From the NCBI GenBank assembly GCA_037349315.1, contig JBAIAC010000008.1, positions 33,206,001-33,270,000 of the forward strand: a stretch of 64,000 bases of DNA, written 5' to 3'. The notes beneath the pieces are model-generated. The model saw only the letters and a program-made list of their open reading frames with translations, ran no database searches and was not told where the DNA came from. Position 1 is the stretch's first letter. Every line of letters begins with the position of its first letter. Positions 31,886 through 43,299 of this stretch are shown here, piece by piece. The translations under genes and the position numbers were made by a program. This stretch comes from Chelydra serpentina. Lineage: Eukaryota > Chordata > Testudines > Chelydridae.

Positions 31886-32350
31886 AACTCCTCCTTACAA
31901 GAAAGAGCTTAAATGCCTGAGCCACCTGATTCAGGAGAGGGTTCCTCCTGCTTATGGCTCACAAGCAGAGATTGCCCCCTGCCTGCACCCTAGACTTATT
32001 TCCAGGAGAGGGATGGCACTTTGGACACACCCCTCATTGGTATCTCTCATTGGCTAGCTTAAGCAGCTCCCCACCTAGCATATTGATTTTGTGGATCCCA
32101 TTCTTAGGTACCATTCATTATATAAGGAGTCTAGGCACCTTACTCATGCTTTGTGAACCTCAGTGTTGTTCCAGTGATTTTTTTAGGCACCTAAAGGTTA
32201 AGCATTGCAACACCTAAGTCCTCTTTTGGATCCAGGCCAGAGAGATTTCCAGTAAGTGCCTTGCCCAAAGCCCTACAAGAAGTTTGTGGCAGAGCCAGGA
32301 ATTGACTCCAGATCTCCCTGGGCTCCGAGCAGTGTTTGAACTACAAGCCC
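31885..32350. repeat. CACCTAAG repeat family with MIR-like end
   Basis: Contains CAGCTCCCCACCTAGC, TTAGGCACCTAAAGG and CACCTAAGTCC, then TTGCCCAAAGCC and GGCAGAGCCAGGAATTGAC, which match the inverted core of MIR/CORE-SINE elements. A parallel copy with the same word order lies at 33190-33600, so both belong to one dispersed family. Confidence 0.55.
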
Positions 32351-32359
32351 CTCCTTTTT

Positions 32360-33185
32360 CTTTTGTGATACAAGCAATATTTAATGTTCTTTTTTGAAAA
32401 AATATTTTGGCATCCTCCACTCACCTACATATTTAGTCTATTTTATTGGACTGAATGATGCAGAAACTAGTTTGCAGAAAGTTTTTCATTGATATTACTA
32501 ACCAATTACTAACTATGCACTCATACATAGTGTTTCCATTATACCAAAAGCCCACGCAGTAGAGAGTAGAGTTAATGAAACATACTCTCACCACTGGGGG
32601 GTGTCCCTCTTGGGGAGCAAGATGTAATTAGGTAGGGAATTGTTCAATAATCAGTGTCTGAAGTTGAAAATTGGAATAGCCTGAGGCTTAGTACCAGTGA
32701 GACATCAGAGTTGACCTAGTTCTTTTGAAAGGTCATACTTTCGGAGGAGATGACATATTCATCCTGTTTAGATATTACACAGTGAAACAATCAATCATTT
32801 CACATGAAGCAGTCAGGGGAACCAGACCTAAGACATATGACATCATAATAACCTAGTTAGGGTAGTTATATTTAAACTCCATTTAAAATATATCCTTTTT
32901 TATTTTACTTTAAATGCAGACAAAACAAAGCCTCGTTTTTCATCATTAGCCAAAAACTAAATAAAAAGATCGGTGTATAAATCTTGAGGTAATCCATGCC
33001 TTTCATCTTCCACTAGTATCTATAGGAATTGCAGGTGTTCTGCAGCTCTCATGTAGTACTTCGCCGTTCAAAAGATCATGTCCTAACGTTACTAAGTCGG
33101 TGTTCGTTTTTCCTTAGTAAACGAAATACAGTGTATCTGAAGTGAGAGCTTCTACAGAGAAGCAGAGCAGGGAACTGAGTCTGGG
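32360..33185. other. Stretch without recognised genes
   Basis: AT-rich sequence between two copies of the CACCTAAG family. Nothing recognised. Confidence 0.4.
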
Positions 33186-33189
33186 TCTT

Positions 33190-33600
33190 CCACATCCTAG
33201 GCAAATGCTCTAACCACTGGGGTAAAATTTACAAGGACGGTGGAACCACCTCCTCCACTGTCGTTTCTTGCAAGAGAAGCAGGCTTAAGACACCCTCTAC
33301 CCTCCGCATTCCCATTTGTGAGTTTACTCAGCTCCCCACCTCATGTGTTGGACTTTGTGGAACCCATTCTTAGGTTCTTGTTTCTCCCCTTGCACTGTAT
33401 AGGGATCCTAGGTGTATCAAGTGGTTAAGTTCACAAAAGTTAGGCATTATATTACATCACCTAAGTCCCTGTGTTGATCCAGCACTGGACAAGTGTCTTG
33501 TCCGAGGTAGCCAGGAAGTTGTGTCAGAGAAGAAAGTGTATTCAGGTCTTCTGAGTCCTGCTCCAGTGCTTAAACACAAGATCATCGCTCCTTTAGTTAT
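33190..33600. repeat. CACCTAAG repeat family with MIR-like end, second copy
   Basis: Word order parallels 31885-32350: CAGCTCCCCACCTCATG, GAACCCATTCTTAGG, ATCACCTAAGTCCC, then GTGTCTTGTCCGAGG and CTTCTGAGTCCTGCTCC. Degenerate. Confidence 0.5.
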
Positions 33601-33604
33601 CTGA

Positions 33605-35422
33605 ATCAGATCACCCATCTTGCTTTGGGAATGTATGGATTCAAACTGCGCAGCTAGCCTGAAAAGCCATAGTATGAGAAATCAAAACACCACAGGCAAA
33701 TGCCTCCAAATCTTATCTCGTGAATTTTAAAAGAAACTTTTCACCATAAAGTGCATCATGCTAATGAAGGCTCCAATTTAGCAAAGTACATGCCTAGTTT
33801 TAAACACGACTAATTCCACTGAAGTCAATAGCACATGCTTAAGTAGCTTGCTGAATTGGGTCCTATACCTAAATGGGGAAAGAAAAATAAAAGACAAAAA
33901 AAACCACAGCCCTAATCAAAGTAATTGTACTGGTAAAAAAAAATGGTGTTTAAACCAGGCCTTACCTTTGTTAGATAATCCATCTGGATTGGGTTTTAGC
34001 CAGATTTGCTAAAATTTATTGGGACATGTGTTCACAGAGCCTCCATGGACATTTACTTGTCCAAAATCCCCTACCGTTGAGTGCTGTCCTTTGCCCCAAT
34101 AATTTTATTGTGTGTTCAAACTTCATGACTTTAGCTTGGAGTTTCAGAACTGAATGAGCCAAAAACTCAGAATGAAACTCAGTCAAAGCCACCAAGTTTC
34201 ACCTGATTTCATGTTGAAACCATGATAAACTACGCAACATATCCTGCTTTCAGTGAAAAATCAATAAACCCACCCAGGTGAAGTGCAAAGCTTCACAACT
34301 CTGGGCTGAGTTTCATATCCCTAAAAAAACCAAACCAGCAAAGTTTCACATGGTTCCAGACACTGCAACTAAATTTGGGCATTTAGCTCTGTTATGGGGC
34401 CTTAATATACTGTACGTGATCCATAGGGTTAGTTCTTTCTCCTCATTGTGTTGCAGCTATAGATTGTATAAAGAGAAAAGAAAACCTCACAGAACAATCA
34501 AAATGCATTTATGATTATGCTGTAATGATACTGGGTTGCTTAATTTCTTTTTACCTAATTAAGTTTAAATACCTTCATAAAAGATAAGTATTTTGTTGCT
34601 ACCATAATGTTATTCAACCTGAAGCATTGCCACAATTGCCTGCAAAATGCAGCTATTTGTCTTTGCAGTCAAATCATTGGCTAGGTCATTTAATTATTAG
34701 GAAGACATTTTATTTCACCAGCCACTGTGTGGAAAAAGATTTCCCAGGGTCTTGGCTTATATATCTCTTGAAAATATAAAACATGCTTGGAACTTTGAGT
34801 CAAATACAATCAACAGTTTATAAAAAAGTATCATTGTTTAACAATGAATATAGCAATGAAAAAGATAAAATAATGTGTGTTCTGTGCCCAGTGTTAGTGA
34901 ATTAGCAGATAAGACAACAGTGATATATGACTCCCTTTTAATCTTACAGAAAACCACAGCTTGATAGGAAGGATTACATGACATGAACTCATTATCAGCC
35001 ATTTACTTCTGGCTTATCATAAAAAGTCTGTCCCTTTTGTACAGTAAGAGTTGAACCAACCTATAACTAAATGTGGAAGGAGGGTATCAGAAAAGCCCCT
35101 TTACCATCAGGCCCCGGACAACAAAAATGAAACTTAAATTAAATGGTCTAGTTTAAAATAATTATGGCATAGTTATTTCACCATGGTACACTCTAAGATG
35201 TCTATCAGCCACACACAAAATCCTTTTACAGCACTTGTTGGGATCCACATTAGCAATGGAAGAGATCAATTCTATTCAGTAATTTCTGTGATAGAGCTTA
35301 AGGCCACACTAGAACCATCTCTATGGAATAACATGAACCTTTGAGGAAGGGGCTGAGAGAGAATCTTGTATGATTTTCTTCCCTAGTCTAAAAATTCCCC
35401 TTCCTAGTTCACTGAGAAATAT
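33605..35422. other. Stretch without recognised genes
   Basis: AT-rich unique DNA with an old palindromic repeat at about 33760-33865 (GCTCCAATTTAGCAAAG … CTTGCTGAATTGGGTCC). No credible ORF. Confidence 0.4.
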
Positions 35423-36142
35423 GTCATTGTGACACCCTGGCACCCCACTATTCACCAGTGTGATGTAATTAGGATATGTTTTGTACAAAGTATGCTTTGT
35501 GAGGTATCATTCTAAAAGTCTTGATCTGCTAGAGACTAATATCTCATTGGATTGTATGTGCTATCATCATATGTGAAGTTATGAAGTTTGGCTATGTATG
35601 TGTTACTGAAACATGTTGTGAGGTTGAAAACACCCACAAGCAGCTTTTCAGGTACAACAGTAAAAAGGCCAAACAATGTTAATGGCTTATTGAGGAAATG
35701 CACACAAGCACAAGGATTACCCCAGGAACTGTGTACAATAGAAACCTCTCAGAGAGAGCAGTACACAATGGGAACTGTTTGACCCAGGTCACAGGAAAAG
35801 AGCTTTCCAGCAAGTGCGAAGAAGAAGTAAAAAGAGGACAATGACATCATGATGGTACCTCACTCTCCCTATAACAACACACCTGGAAACACCTGAGGGG
35901 TAAGGACTGAATTGTGGGAAGTGATGATCCGAGGTTAGGGGGATTTTTAGCCTCTGAAAACCTGGGAAATCCAAGGCAGCTTATGCCTTAAGAATCTGCC
36001 AGCCTGTTTATCACTCATGGTGAGAATTTGCTTATTCATATCCTACCTATCTAATATGTTAAACTCAGTTTGCGGTTTGTTTATTTACTAAGGTAATCTG
36101 CTTTGATCTGTTTTCTATCACTTATAATCTATTTTTGTAGTT

Positions 36143-36148
36143 AATAAA
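36143..36148 (+). promoter_or_regulatory. LTR poly(A) signal
   Basis: AATAAA within TTAATAAATTTGTTTTTG, positioned as the polyadenylation signal of the surrounding LTR. Confidence 0.5.
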
Positions 36149-36392
36149 TTTGTTTTTGTTTTGTCTAAAACCAGTGTGTAGAAATTATAACTTGGGTCAG
36201 AAAGCTGTTGCATATCTCCCTCCACATTGAGGGAGGAATGCAAGACGGTATATTTTGGGGGTGCGTGCCTTAGAAACTGGGAGGTTCCTTAGTTGAGCCA
36301 TCCCATGCAGAGCTGATCTCAGCATCTGTGTGTGAAACTGTAGCTGGGTGTGTCCCTATCTGTGTGTATGCTGGTGAAAATCCTCCAAGGTA

Positions 36393-36639
36393 GATTGGCA
36401 GAGGCCCTGGAGGTTTTTTGCCTTCCTCTGCAGCATGGGGCATGGGTCACTTGCTGGAGGATTCTCTGCATCTTGAAGTCTTTAAACCATGATTTGAGGA
36501 CTTCAATAGCTGAGACATAGGCGAGAGGATTATTGCAGGAGTGGGTGGGTGAGATTCTGTGGCCTGCATTATGCAGGAGGTCAAACTAGATGATCATAAT
36601 GGTCCCTTCTGACCTTAATGTCTATGAGTCTATGAAAGA
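36393..36639 (+). mobile_element. CR1 LINE 3' fragment inside the LTR
   Basis: Contains GCCCTGGAGGTTTTTTGCC, GGAGGTCAAACTAGATGATC, GGTCCCTTCTGACCTTAATG and a terminal GTCTATGAGTCTATGA repeat. It is the 3' end of a CR1 subfamily distinct from those at 20.98 and 58.06 kb. Confidence 0.8.
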
Positions 36640-36769
36640 GCAAGCTTGGACAGCTTGGCGACTTATCACAGCACCATAGTATGAAAGGGAGCCCAAGCTG
36701 GTGGGTCAGGCAAGCTTTGTGGTACCCCAGTTCCAGGTGTCACCGCAGGAAGAACCCATCACAGTTATC

Positions 36770-37630
36770 ATTTCACATTTGCAAATAATTTGTATTTTAA
36801 ACATTGTCACCTGCTGCTTGTAAGCCCTGTGCCTTCTTTAAAAAAAGTTTTGGCCTTTTCTTACAATAGCTACAATGAAAACTCTGTTGTTCCCATTGTT
36901 CTGCTGCATTAAATGAATGTAAAGAATCGTTTACTGAGGCGTATATGTTGGCCTCTTGTCCTAAACTGGCTTTAACTTTTCAACCAATAACTCCAGGGGG
37001 GAGGGTAGAAAAAGAAATGCTTACCCAAGAGGACAAATATATTTTTTTCAGTCTCAAAACAGCCTAATTTGGGGGCATCATGAGTGTATTTCTGGTAATT
37101 GTATAATCATAGTGAATGAAGAGCAGGTAAAAAAGAGGCACTTGACTTCATGCAGTCCCAGTACAATACTTATCTGGGGTAAGTATGGTCGTGCATGATC
37201 TCTACTATTGTTCAACCATATCAGGAAATTATTCACTTATAAAGAGCTAGAGATGATCTAATAAAATACTGGTTGAAAAACAGCAATATTCATCAAACAC
37301 TTTATTTGACAAATACATTTGGGAGTAATCAACGAGCTCTATAGCTGGTCAAGTGTTTGCTGAACAATGTTAATATTTGTCGAATCTATCAAAAATTCCT
37401 TTTATATATTTGACCAATGATTTGTAGCTAGGATGTTTTTATATCATTAGTCAAATGTTAATAATTTTTGAAATTGCGACCCAGAAAAGTAAAATTCCTG
37501 ATGAGAGAAAAAAATGCAGTCGGTACGTCAAGTGCTGTTATTCCCATCAGAGCATTAGATCAAGAGCTTTATCCTTCTCCCATAAAAATCAATGGCAAAA
37601 CTCCCATTGACTTCAGTGGTCCAGGATGCA
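36770..37630. other. Stretch without recognised genes
   Basis: AT-rich unique DNA. A short TCCCATTGACTTCAGTGG word near 37600 belongs to the old palindromic family. Confidence 0.4.
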
Positions 37631-37636
37631 TAACAA

Positions 37637-37805
37637 CTTCCTATAGAAATATACCGGTTGAAGGGACCTCAAGAGATCATCTAATCTATCCCCCTGTGCA
37701 GAGGCAGGATTAAGTGTACCCAGCCCATCCCTGACAGGTGTTTGTCTAACCTGTTCTTAAACACCTCAAGTGATGAGGATTTCACAACCTCCCTAGGCCC
37801 CAATT
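37637..37805 (-). mobile_element. CR1 LINE 3' fragment (minus strand)
   Basis: Plus strand reads GAAGGGACCTCAAGAGATC, CTGACAGGTGTTTGTCTAACC and CACAACCTCCCTAGGC (words trimmed to 20 or fewer), the reverse complement of a CR1 3' end. Degenerate. Confidence 0.7.
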
Positions 37806-38074
37806 GAGCAAGGTTCATAAGCATGTTTGCCTAGCTTTAAAGATAACTTGTTGAATCCGGGCTTTAGTGCAATATGATAGATGTAATTTTCTAATTTGGG
37901 TACCAAGTATTCCCCCTTGATTTGTAATGCTTGTAAATGTAATATAAAGGCCATGCTGTGCCACCAGCTTTTAAGCAGACCTCCTTATTAAAATGAATAT
38001 GAAATCTGCATGGCATTACATTGCTCTAGGAAATGAAGTTCTGAGATAGCACATTTTTAAATTAGATTATTTTA

Positions 38075-38397
38075 ATGTCTGGTTTGATGGAACAGTCCCA
38101 CGCATTGCCTCTGCCTCCACCCCAAACTCACCTCAGCCAGTGTTCTGCAAAGCTGAACTGGGACTTCAGCAGCCAGGAAGGAGATGCAGCAACTGTAGGG
38201 GCCAGGGAGGAGCTCAGCCAGCAGCCCTGCTGCTTCCTCTCTCCCCGAACTGCAGGGACACAGAGAGTGCCAGGGGAGCCACTGCCTCCTCGCTGCTGGG
38301 TGTCCCTGCCAGGGGTGTCCCAAGAAATCTCAGGGTGCAGGTCATGCAAACCTTTCATTTGTGCGTGTTTAACGTGCCCCTCCAAAAGTGGTCACAT
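38075..38397. repeat. GC-rich dispersed repeat, unclassified
   Basis: GC-rich sequence flanked by AT-rich DNA, continuing past the MITE at 38398-38540 for a short distance (GCGCACGCCCTCCTGAGTGC). Open frames on both strands are compositional. Termini unresolved. Confidence 0.35.
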
Positions 38398-38540
38398 CAG
38401 GGCTGGCTCCAGGCACCAGACGGCAAAGCACATGCCTGGGGTGGTGCCTTGTTAAGGGCGGCAGTCTGGGGATTCTGAGGCATCCGTTTTTTTTTGTTGT
38501 TTTTTTGCTTGGGGCGGCCAAAAACCTGGAGCCGGCCCTG
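38398..38540. mobile_element. hAT MITE, 143 bp
   Basis: Inverted termini CAGGGCTGGCTCCAGG and CCTGGAGCCGGCCCTG (one mismatch in 16) are flanked by the identical 8-bp word GGTCACAT (38390-38397 and 38541-38548). Interior has a T-rich run with GTTGTTTTTTTGC. No coding capacity. Confidence 0.88.
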
Positions 38541-38549
38541 GGTCACATT

Positions 38550-38953
38550 TAAATTCCTGCGCACGCCCTCCTGAGTGCTAATACATACAAGTGTTTAGCA
38601 ACAGATATTTTGTTACAACTGTATTGATACTTTGACAGCAAACTGTGCGCACCAAAAATGTGCCCCCAAACACATGACCACATTTATAAAAACAATTACT
38701 GTCACTGTGTGCGGACTAACATACCTGGCAAAGCTCAGTGCAAAGTCAGGTATTGTAAAGGATTCTGGCTTTATTTATTGCTGAAGCTGTATTAAGCATC
38801 TCCGACACATTTGAAAAACAGCTACATGATCTTGGCTATAAATTAATGTGTTTCTGCATTATTTACACACCCAGAACTCACACTGCAGTTGAGTAGAGTT
38901 TGAGAGAGAGAAAAAAATAAAGGGGTTCATTAGTGGGCTTTCTTAAGTAATAT
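38550..38953. other. Stretch without recognised genes
   Basis: AT-rich DNA between two hAT MITEs. Nothing recognised. Confidence 0.4.
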
Positions 38954-38961
38954 CACACATA

Positions 38962-39284
38962 TAGGGCTGGCACTATCACTAGGCGACCCTAGGTGGTCGC
39001 CTAGGGTGCCAGGATTTGGGGGCAGCGGGTGGCTGCCTCCTGCCTCCCAGCTCCACGCTCAGCCACTCCCAGAGCCGGGAGGCAGCTGCAGCGAGCCACC
39101 CCTCTGCCTCCCAGCTCCACGCTCAGCTCCCGCGGCCCGCAGGCGGCCTGCGGGCGGGGGGGCTCAGCTCCCGCACGTGGGGAGGGGATGACTGGGGAGG
39201 GGCGGCATTTTTGGGGGGGGGGGCACACAGGGCTGGTGCAAGGAAGTTTCACCTAAGGCGCGAAACTTCCTTGCACCGGCCCTG
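38962..39284. mobile_element. hAT MITE, 323 bp, with fold-back right end
   Basis: Starts TAGGGCTGGCACTATC and ends GCACCGGCCCTG, flanked by the identical 8-bp word CACACATA (38954-38961 and 39285-39292). The right end is itself a 57-bp fold-back: CAGGGCTGGTGCAAGG (from 39228) is paired with its inverse ending at 39284, arms of 23 nt with one mismatch. The interior is GC-rich with two copies of CTGCCTCCCAGCTCCACGCT. Confidence 0.82.
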
Positions 39285-39299
39285 CACACATACTATATA

Positions 39300-40290
39300 A
39301 TCTTATTGTAAGGTAAATTATTTGGGGAAAACACTGAAGTAATGTAAGTATTATCTTAACCAGCATTATTGTTTGTTATACACTAAATAAAATAATGCCC
39401 CTTTGAATTCAATGAGAGCTTTGTTCCTGACTACATTAGGATAGGATTTTAGTAAATGATAGCATAAATGGCTTTATAAGGCTTTAGCTTTTAATGTGGT
39501 TGTCTTCCAAAGTATTTCAAGGACAGAAAGATTTTTTGTTTATGTTTTAGTATTGTTGTCCATTGTTATGTAATGTATATTATTGAATTCCCAATAAATG
39601 CATTATATGTGGCCTTGCTATCAGTGTAGCAATGGGTTACCTCCTTTCCCATGGATATAACATGTACATTTAAAAAATAACAGAGAACTGCCAAAACAAA
39701 ACACTCCACTGCACAGACAGCTCTCCCCCTGGGGAGGATGGGAGACAGATCAACCCACACATGACAGATGTTAGCCATGTTGCTTAAATGCACTACTGGA
39801 AGCCACTCAGATGCTACAGGAATGAGGGCAGTATACGAACCTAGATCTAGATCACATTTAAAAAACTTCATTAAAATAATAGTTAGGGCTGAAAAGCTGA
39901 GCACTCAAAAATTAGGAAATGCCAGAATTAAGGTTAGTCATGCAACCTTAACTCTCCCCTTAGTGTGTATGTATCACACATTATGATACAGTTTTTAATT
40001 ACATGCTCACACACCGTTTTTTCCACAGTCATTAATATATAAATTAAAAGCCTTACTTTGGTGTCCACATGCTTGATTCCATATTCCTTACCCTTGTTAG
40101 ACTATTTATGTGAGTAAAGGTTGTAGGATCAAGCTCTGGACTCTACAGGGCAATTTTTTATCACAGCAAGCCTTACTGTTCTGTTTAATGCTAACTACTC
40201 ATGCTTGGTAAGGGGCTGCACCAACTCTCACTTAACTCATTGGAAGGACTCCAACTGACTTCAATGGGAGCAGGTTTGTGTTGTTAATGT
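39300..40290. other. Stretch without recognised genes
   Basis: AT-rich unique DNA. An old palindromic repeat word CAACTGACTTCAATGGGAGC lies at about 40252. ORFs up to 112 codons are not recognisable. Confidence 0.4.
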
Positions 40291-40291
40291 G

Positions 40292-40686
40292 TAGACTTTG
40301 AGCTGGAAGTGTAATTTCCAGCATGAGAAGACATACCTGTGCCAGCTCTGATTGAGCTATTGCACTAAAAATAGAGTGTAGCAGCAGTGACATGACAAGC
40401 TAGCCACCCATATATGTCCCTATGATTTCAGATGGTTTGCTGTCCCCAGCCAATGGGTGCTGCGGGAAGTGGTGTGGGCCAGGAGAAGTAAACAAACTGG
40501 CCCGGCCCGCCTGGGGCTTACCCTGGCGAGCCGCAGGTTGCCGATGCCTGATCTAGCCCATCCCACCACTCATGCTGCAGTGACTACACTTCTATTTTTA
40601 GCATGCTAGCTTGATCAGTGTTAGCACAGGTATGGCTCTTCATGCTGGAATTTACACCTCCATCTTGAAGGGTAGATATAGCCTTA
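40292..40686. mobile_element. Harbinger-like MITE split by another repeat
   Basis: The left half (GTGTAGACTTTGAGCTGG, then GCACTAAAAATAGAGTGTAG) and right half (CTATTTTTAGCATGCTAGC, GCTGGAATTTACACC, GATATAGCCTTA) are inverted counterparts. Between about 40430 and 40548 a GC-rich hAT-like piece is inserted. Confidence 0.55.
40430..40548. repeat. GC-rich hAT-like insertion within the MITE
   Basis: Reads CCAGCCAATGGGTGCTGCG and ACTGGCCCGGCCCGCC and ends near GCAGGTTGCCGATGCC, words of a dispersed GC-rich family. Exact target duplication not found. Confidence 0.45.
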
Positions 40687-40699
40687 GTCAGAATATCCT

Positions 40700-41430
40700 G
40701 TAACAATACAGACACAAAAAATTCCCCCAGGAGTAGAGAGTTAAAGAAACCCCCGTTTCTCTCCTCCCTCCCCCTCAGAGACCAGCACAGGGGGCAGACA
40801 CACTCACCCCCTATCTCCCAGAGCCCATCCATGGAGTGCCCCCCATCCCAGACACCCACATCCCCTCCCCCAAAAGCCCAGCTGCAGAGCCCACCCCCAC
40901 CCAGATACTCACACCCTCTCCCTCCCAGCTGCGGTCCCCCCAGCCCAGACAATTGCACCCCTACCCCGCAGAGTCCAGTCATGCACACACCTCCAGCCCA
41001 GACACCCACACTCCCTACACCCCAAAGCCCAGCTGCAGAGCCCATCCCTGCCCAGACACTCACCCCCAACCATACTCTCCCAGATGTGCCTCCCCTCAGC
41101 CCAGACATCTGCACTCCCTTACCTCAGAACCCAGTGATCCAGAAGAAGAAATGGCCTGATGCTGGGTCCCAGGCTTGTGTGGAGTTTCCTGCATGCTGCC
41201 TCCTTCCTTCAGGGCATGCTGAGAATGGCAGCTGCCGGGAAGCCTCCAGCTTCTTATCTACCCCACCCCTTCACTGCGTCTTCTATTTGTGAGCTGGGCT
41301 CTGCTGGGTCCAACGACCCTAGTGGTGGCCAGCACATCTGCAGCCCATTTCTATGGGAGGAAAATGAAATTCTGCACACACAACATTAATTTCTGCATGT
41401 GTAGTGGCACAGAATTCCCACAGGAGTAAT
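40700..41430. repeat. C-rich dispersed repeat with 16-17 bp direct end repeats
   Basis: The word AATTCCCCCAGGAGTAG (about 40720-40736) recurs in the same orientation as AATTCCCACAGGAGTAA (about 41413-41429). The C-rich centre contains tandem-like CCCAGACACCCACA and AAAGCCCAGCTGCAGAGCCC units (40840-41130). ORFs here are proline-rich by composition. Confidence 0.5.
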
Positions 41431-41434
41431 TTGG

Positions 41435-42700
41435 AGTCTAGTTTAAAAAAATGTAATTGATCATATAATGAATCATGCAGATAAGGTTTAAGGACCAGAT
41501 CCTGCTCTTACCAATATCCGTGGCAGAATTGCTATTGATTTCCTTGTGTACAGGATCCAGCCTTAGAACCTGATTCAGGAATGTATTTAAGCACATGCCC
41601 TTGACTTTAATGGGACTACTTGCATACTTAAAGTTAGGGACACACTTAAGTACCTTCCTGAATCCGAGTTTTAAACTTGTTAAATGATATGTTTTCACCT
41701 CACTTTAAATTCATGATTATCATTTCAAATTTCTCATGTAGACATTCAAGCCAATGGCGTCAAAGAGAACAACTGAAGTTCACTGGTTATTTGAACTTCT
41801 ATTTATAACATCTTTGAGTGCATCTTTAGTGCAGCATATTTTCAGTGCAAAAAAGCTGATATTTTGTCAAAATCTGAAAACACTCTAAAAGCTATTTTTA
41901 TTGTAGAGCAGAATAGAAATTCTGAGAACATGCATAATGTAACCATTCTCCTTAAGCCCTTTGAAAGAGAATCAAGGTTCAGTTTTGAAGATGATGGCCG
42001 GCTCACAAACATAGTGTCTTCCAAATGAAAAATTACAAGTTATTGACTTATGCTATCAGAAAAGGCAAACATTCATAAAATGCATTATTTAACAGTGCAG
42101 AATGATACAGTGAACCTTTATCTGAAGGCTTAAGTTAGAAAGAGAGAAAATATCATAAACAACCCAATTCTCACACACGATCAATCAAGAAGAGGAAAAA
42201 GGAATCTGAATACATGATCAGCGCTACGGCTGCTGAACTGGACAGGTTACTGAAAGCAACTGCTACAAAAACCTAAAAGCATCCCAGTGCTTGAACAGAG
42301 CAGATTTATTCATTCAAACAATTGTATCTTTTTCTCGTTATATTCCTCTGTTTTTGACACTTTAATGTAGAAAAGCCCTTCTTGTATGAAAAGTATGTTG
42401 ATTTTATTATTTAATATGGGCCAGATTCTGATGCCCTTATTCACCTGATGAACAGCACACAACTCTCTGAGTAGTACTGTTGCCATCAGTGGACTCGTGA
42501 AGTAAAGCGCTACTCAAGATGAGTATGGGTATCAAAATCTGGCCTTCAAAATCTGGTAAATGATTGGCCGGGTTTTTCTGTTTTTGTTTTTAAATGAAAA
42601 ATCCACATGCAGATTCCCCAGTCAGATTATCATCAAAAATAACATGTTACTAACAATAAGAAAAAATCATAATAAAGGAGAATCCCATAAGAAAGAGCTT
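41435..42700. other. Stretch without recognised genes
   Basis: AT-rich DNA. An old palindromic repeat at 41565-41685 is centred on CTTGACTTTAATGGGAC, and GGGCCAGATTCTGATGCC at 42417 is another old repeat word. No credible ORF. Confidence 0.4.
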
Positions 42701-42714
42701 ATCTGAAACAGAAT

Positions 42715-43290
42715 AAAAAAGCATCTTTTCGCACAATGCAGTTGAGTTTAATTGAAAAGGGGCTATTTGCCATTTCTTATGCAAAGAAAAAAGGTGCATC
42801 AGATTGCCTATTGTCATTAGCTTTTTTCGTAAGCATTGTGTTAAACTAATGGGGCTATGTACTATAAAGTTACAGGAATATGTGCAGATGGTAAAAGTTC
42901 TATTTTTTTTTCAGTACGGCTGATATCATGATAGCTTTTAACAACCAGCAGGTGTTTTTTCATCATTCCAAGAAAATCAGGCAAATCAGCAAATTGCATG
43001 GATCATGCCTCCACAAGCATTGCCACCCCATTCTCAACATTCGTGTTGTTATTTATAAACACCAGGGATCTTTAGTGCAGTTCAATCTACTGATAGCTAT
43101 TACAACCTCGTCTCATCACCTTGACTTTGGTAATTTTCAGAAATACTGCATTCAGATGTTTCCTTTAAACATGCTCCACTTTAAGAAAGCAATGAGATTT
43201 TTCGCAGATTGTAACTGTAATGCAAGCACAGTGCCTCATGCTTTAAAACAATCTGTTTCTGCATTACAGCAGATTTGATATTATGGAATC
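42715..43290. other. Candidate conserved non-coding block
   Basis: Balanced, non-repetitive sequence with AT-rich transcription-factor-like words (TTTAATTGAAAAGG, TTCTTATGCAAAG, GATATCATGATAGC). It also carries a 116-codon open frame at 42928-43278 without recognisable domains. Repeat-free blocks of this texture in gene deserts are often enhancers; this is inference only. Confidence 0.25.
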
Positions 43291-43299
43291 ATAAATGTA

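Larger units (their letters stand above)
35428..36763 (+). mobile_element. Long solo LTR (about 1.3 kb) carrying a CR1 fragment
   Basis: Starts TGTGACACCCTGGCACC and ends GAACCCATCACA, giving TG…CA. Flanks GTCAT (35423-35427) and GTTAT (36764-36768) are a 5-bp duplication with one difference. An AATAAA at 36143-36148 sits before a TTTGTTTTTGTTTTG stretch, as in an LTR R region. Without the CR1 the LTR is about 1.09 kb. The 5-bp duplication fits Gypsy-like or class III-like retroelements. Confidence 0.7.

Noticed and set aside
40831..41292. Proline-rich 153-codon ORF and its antisense
   Set aside because: Product of a C-rich repeat; both strands are open because of composition.
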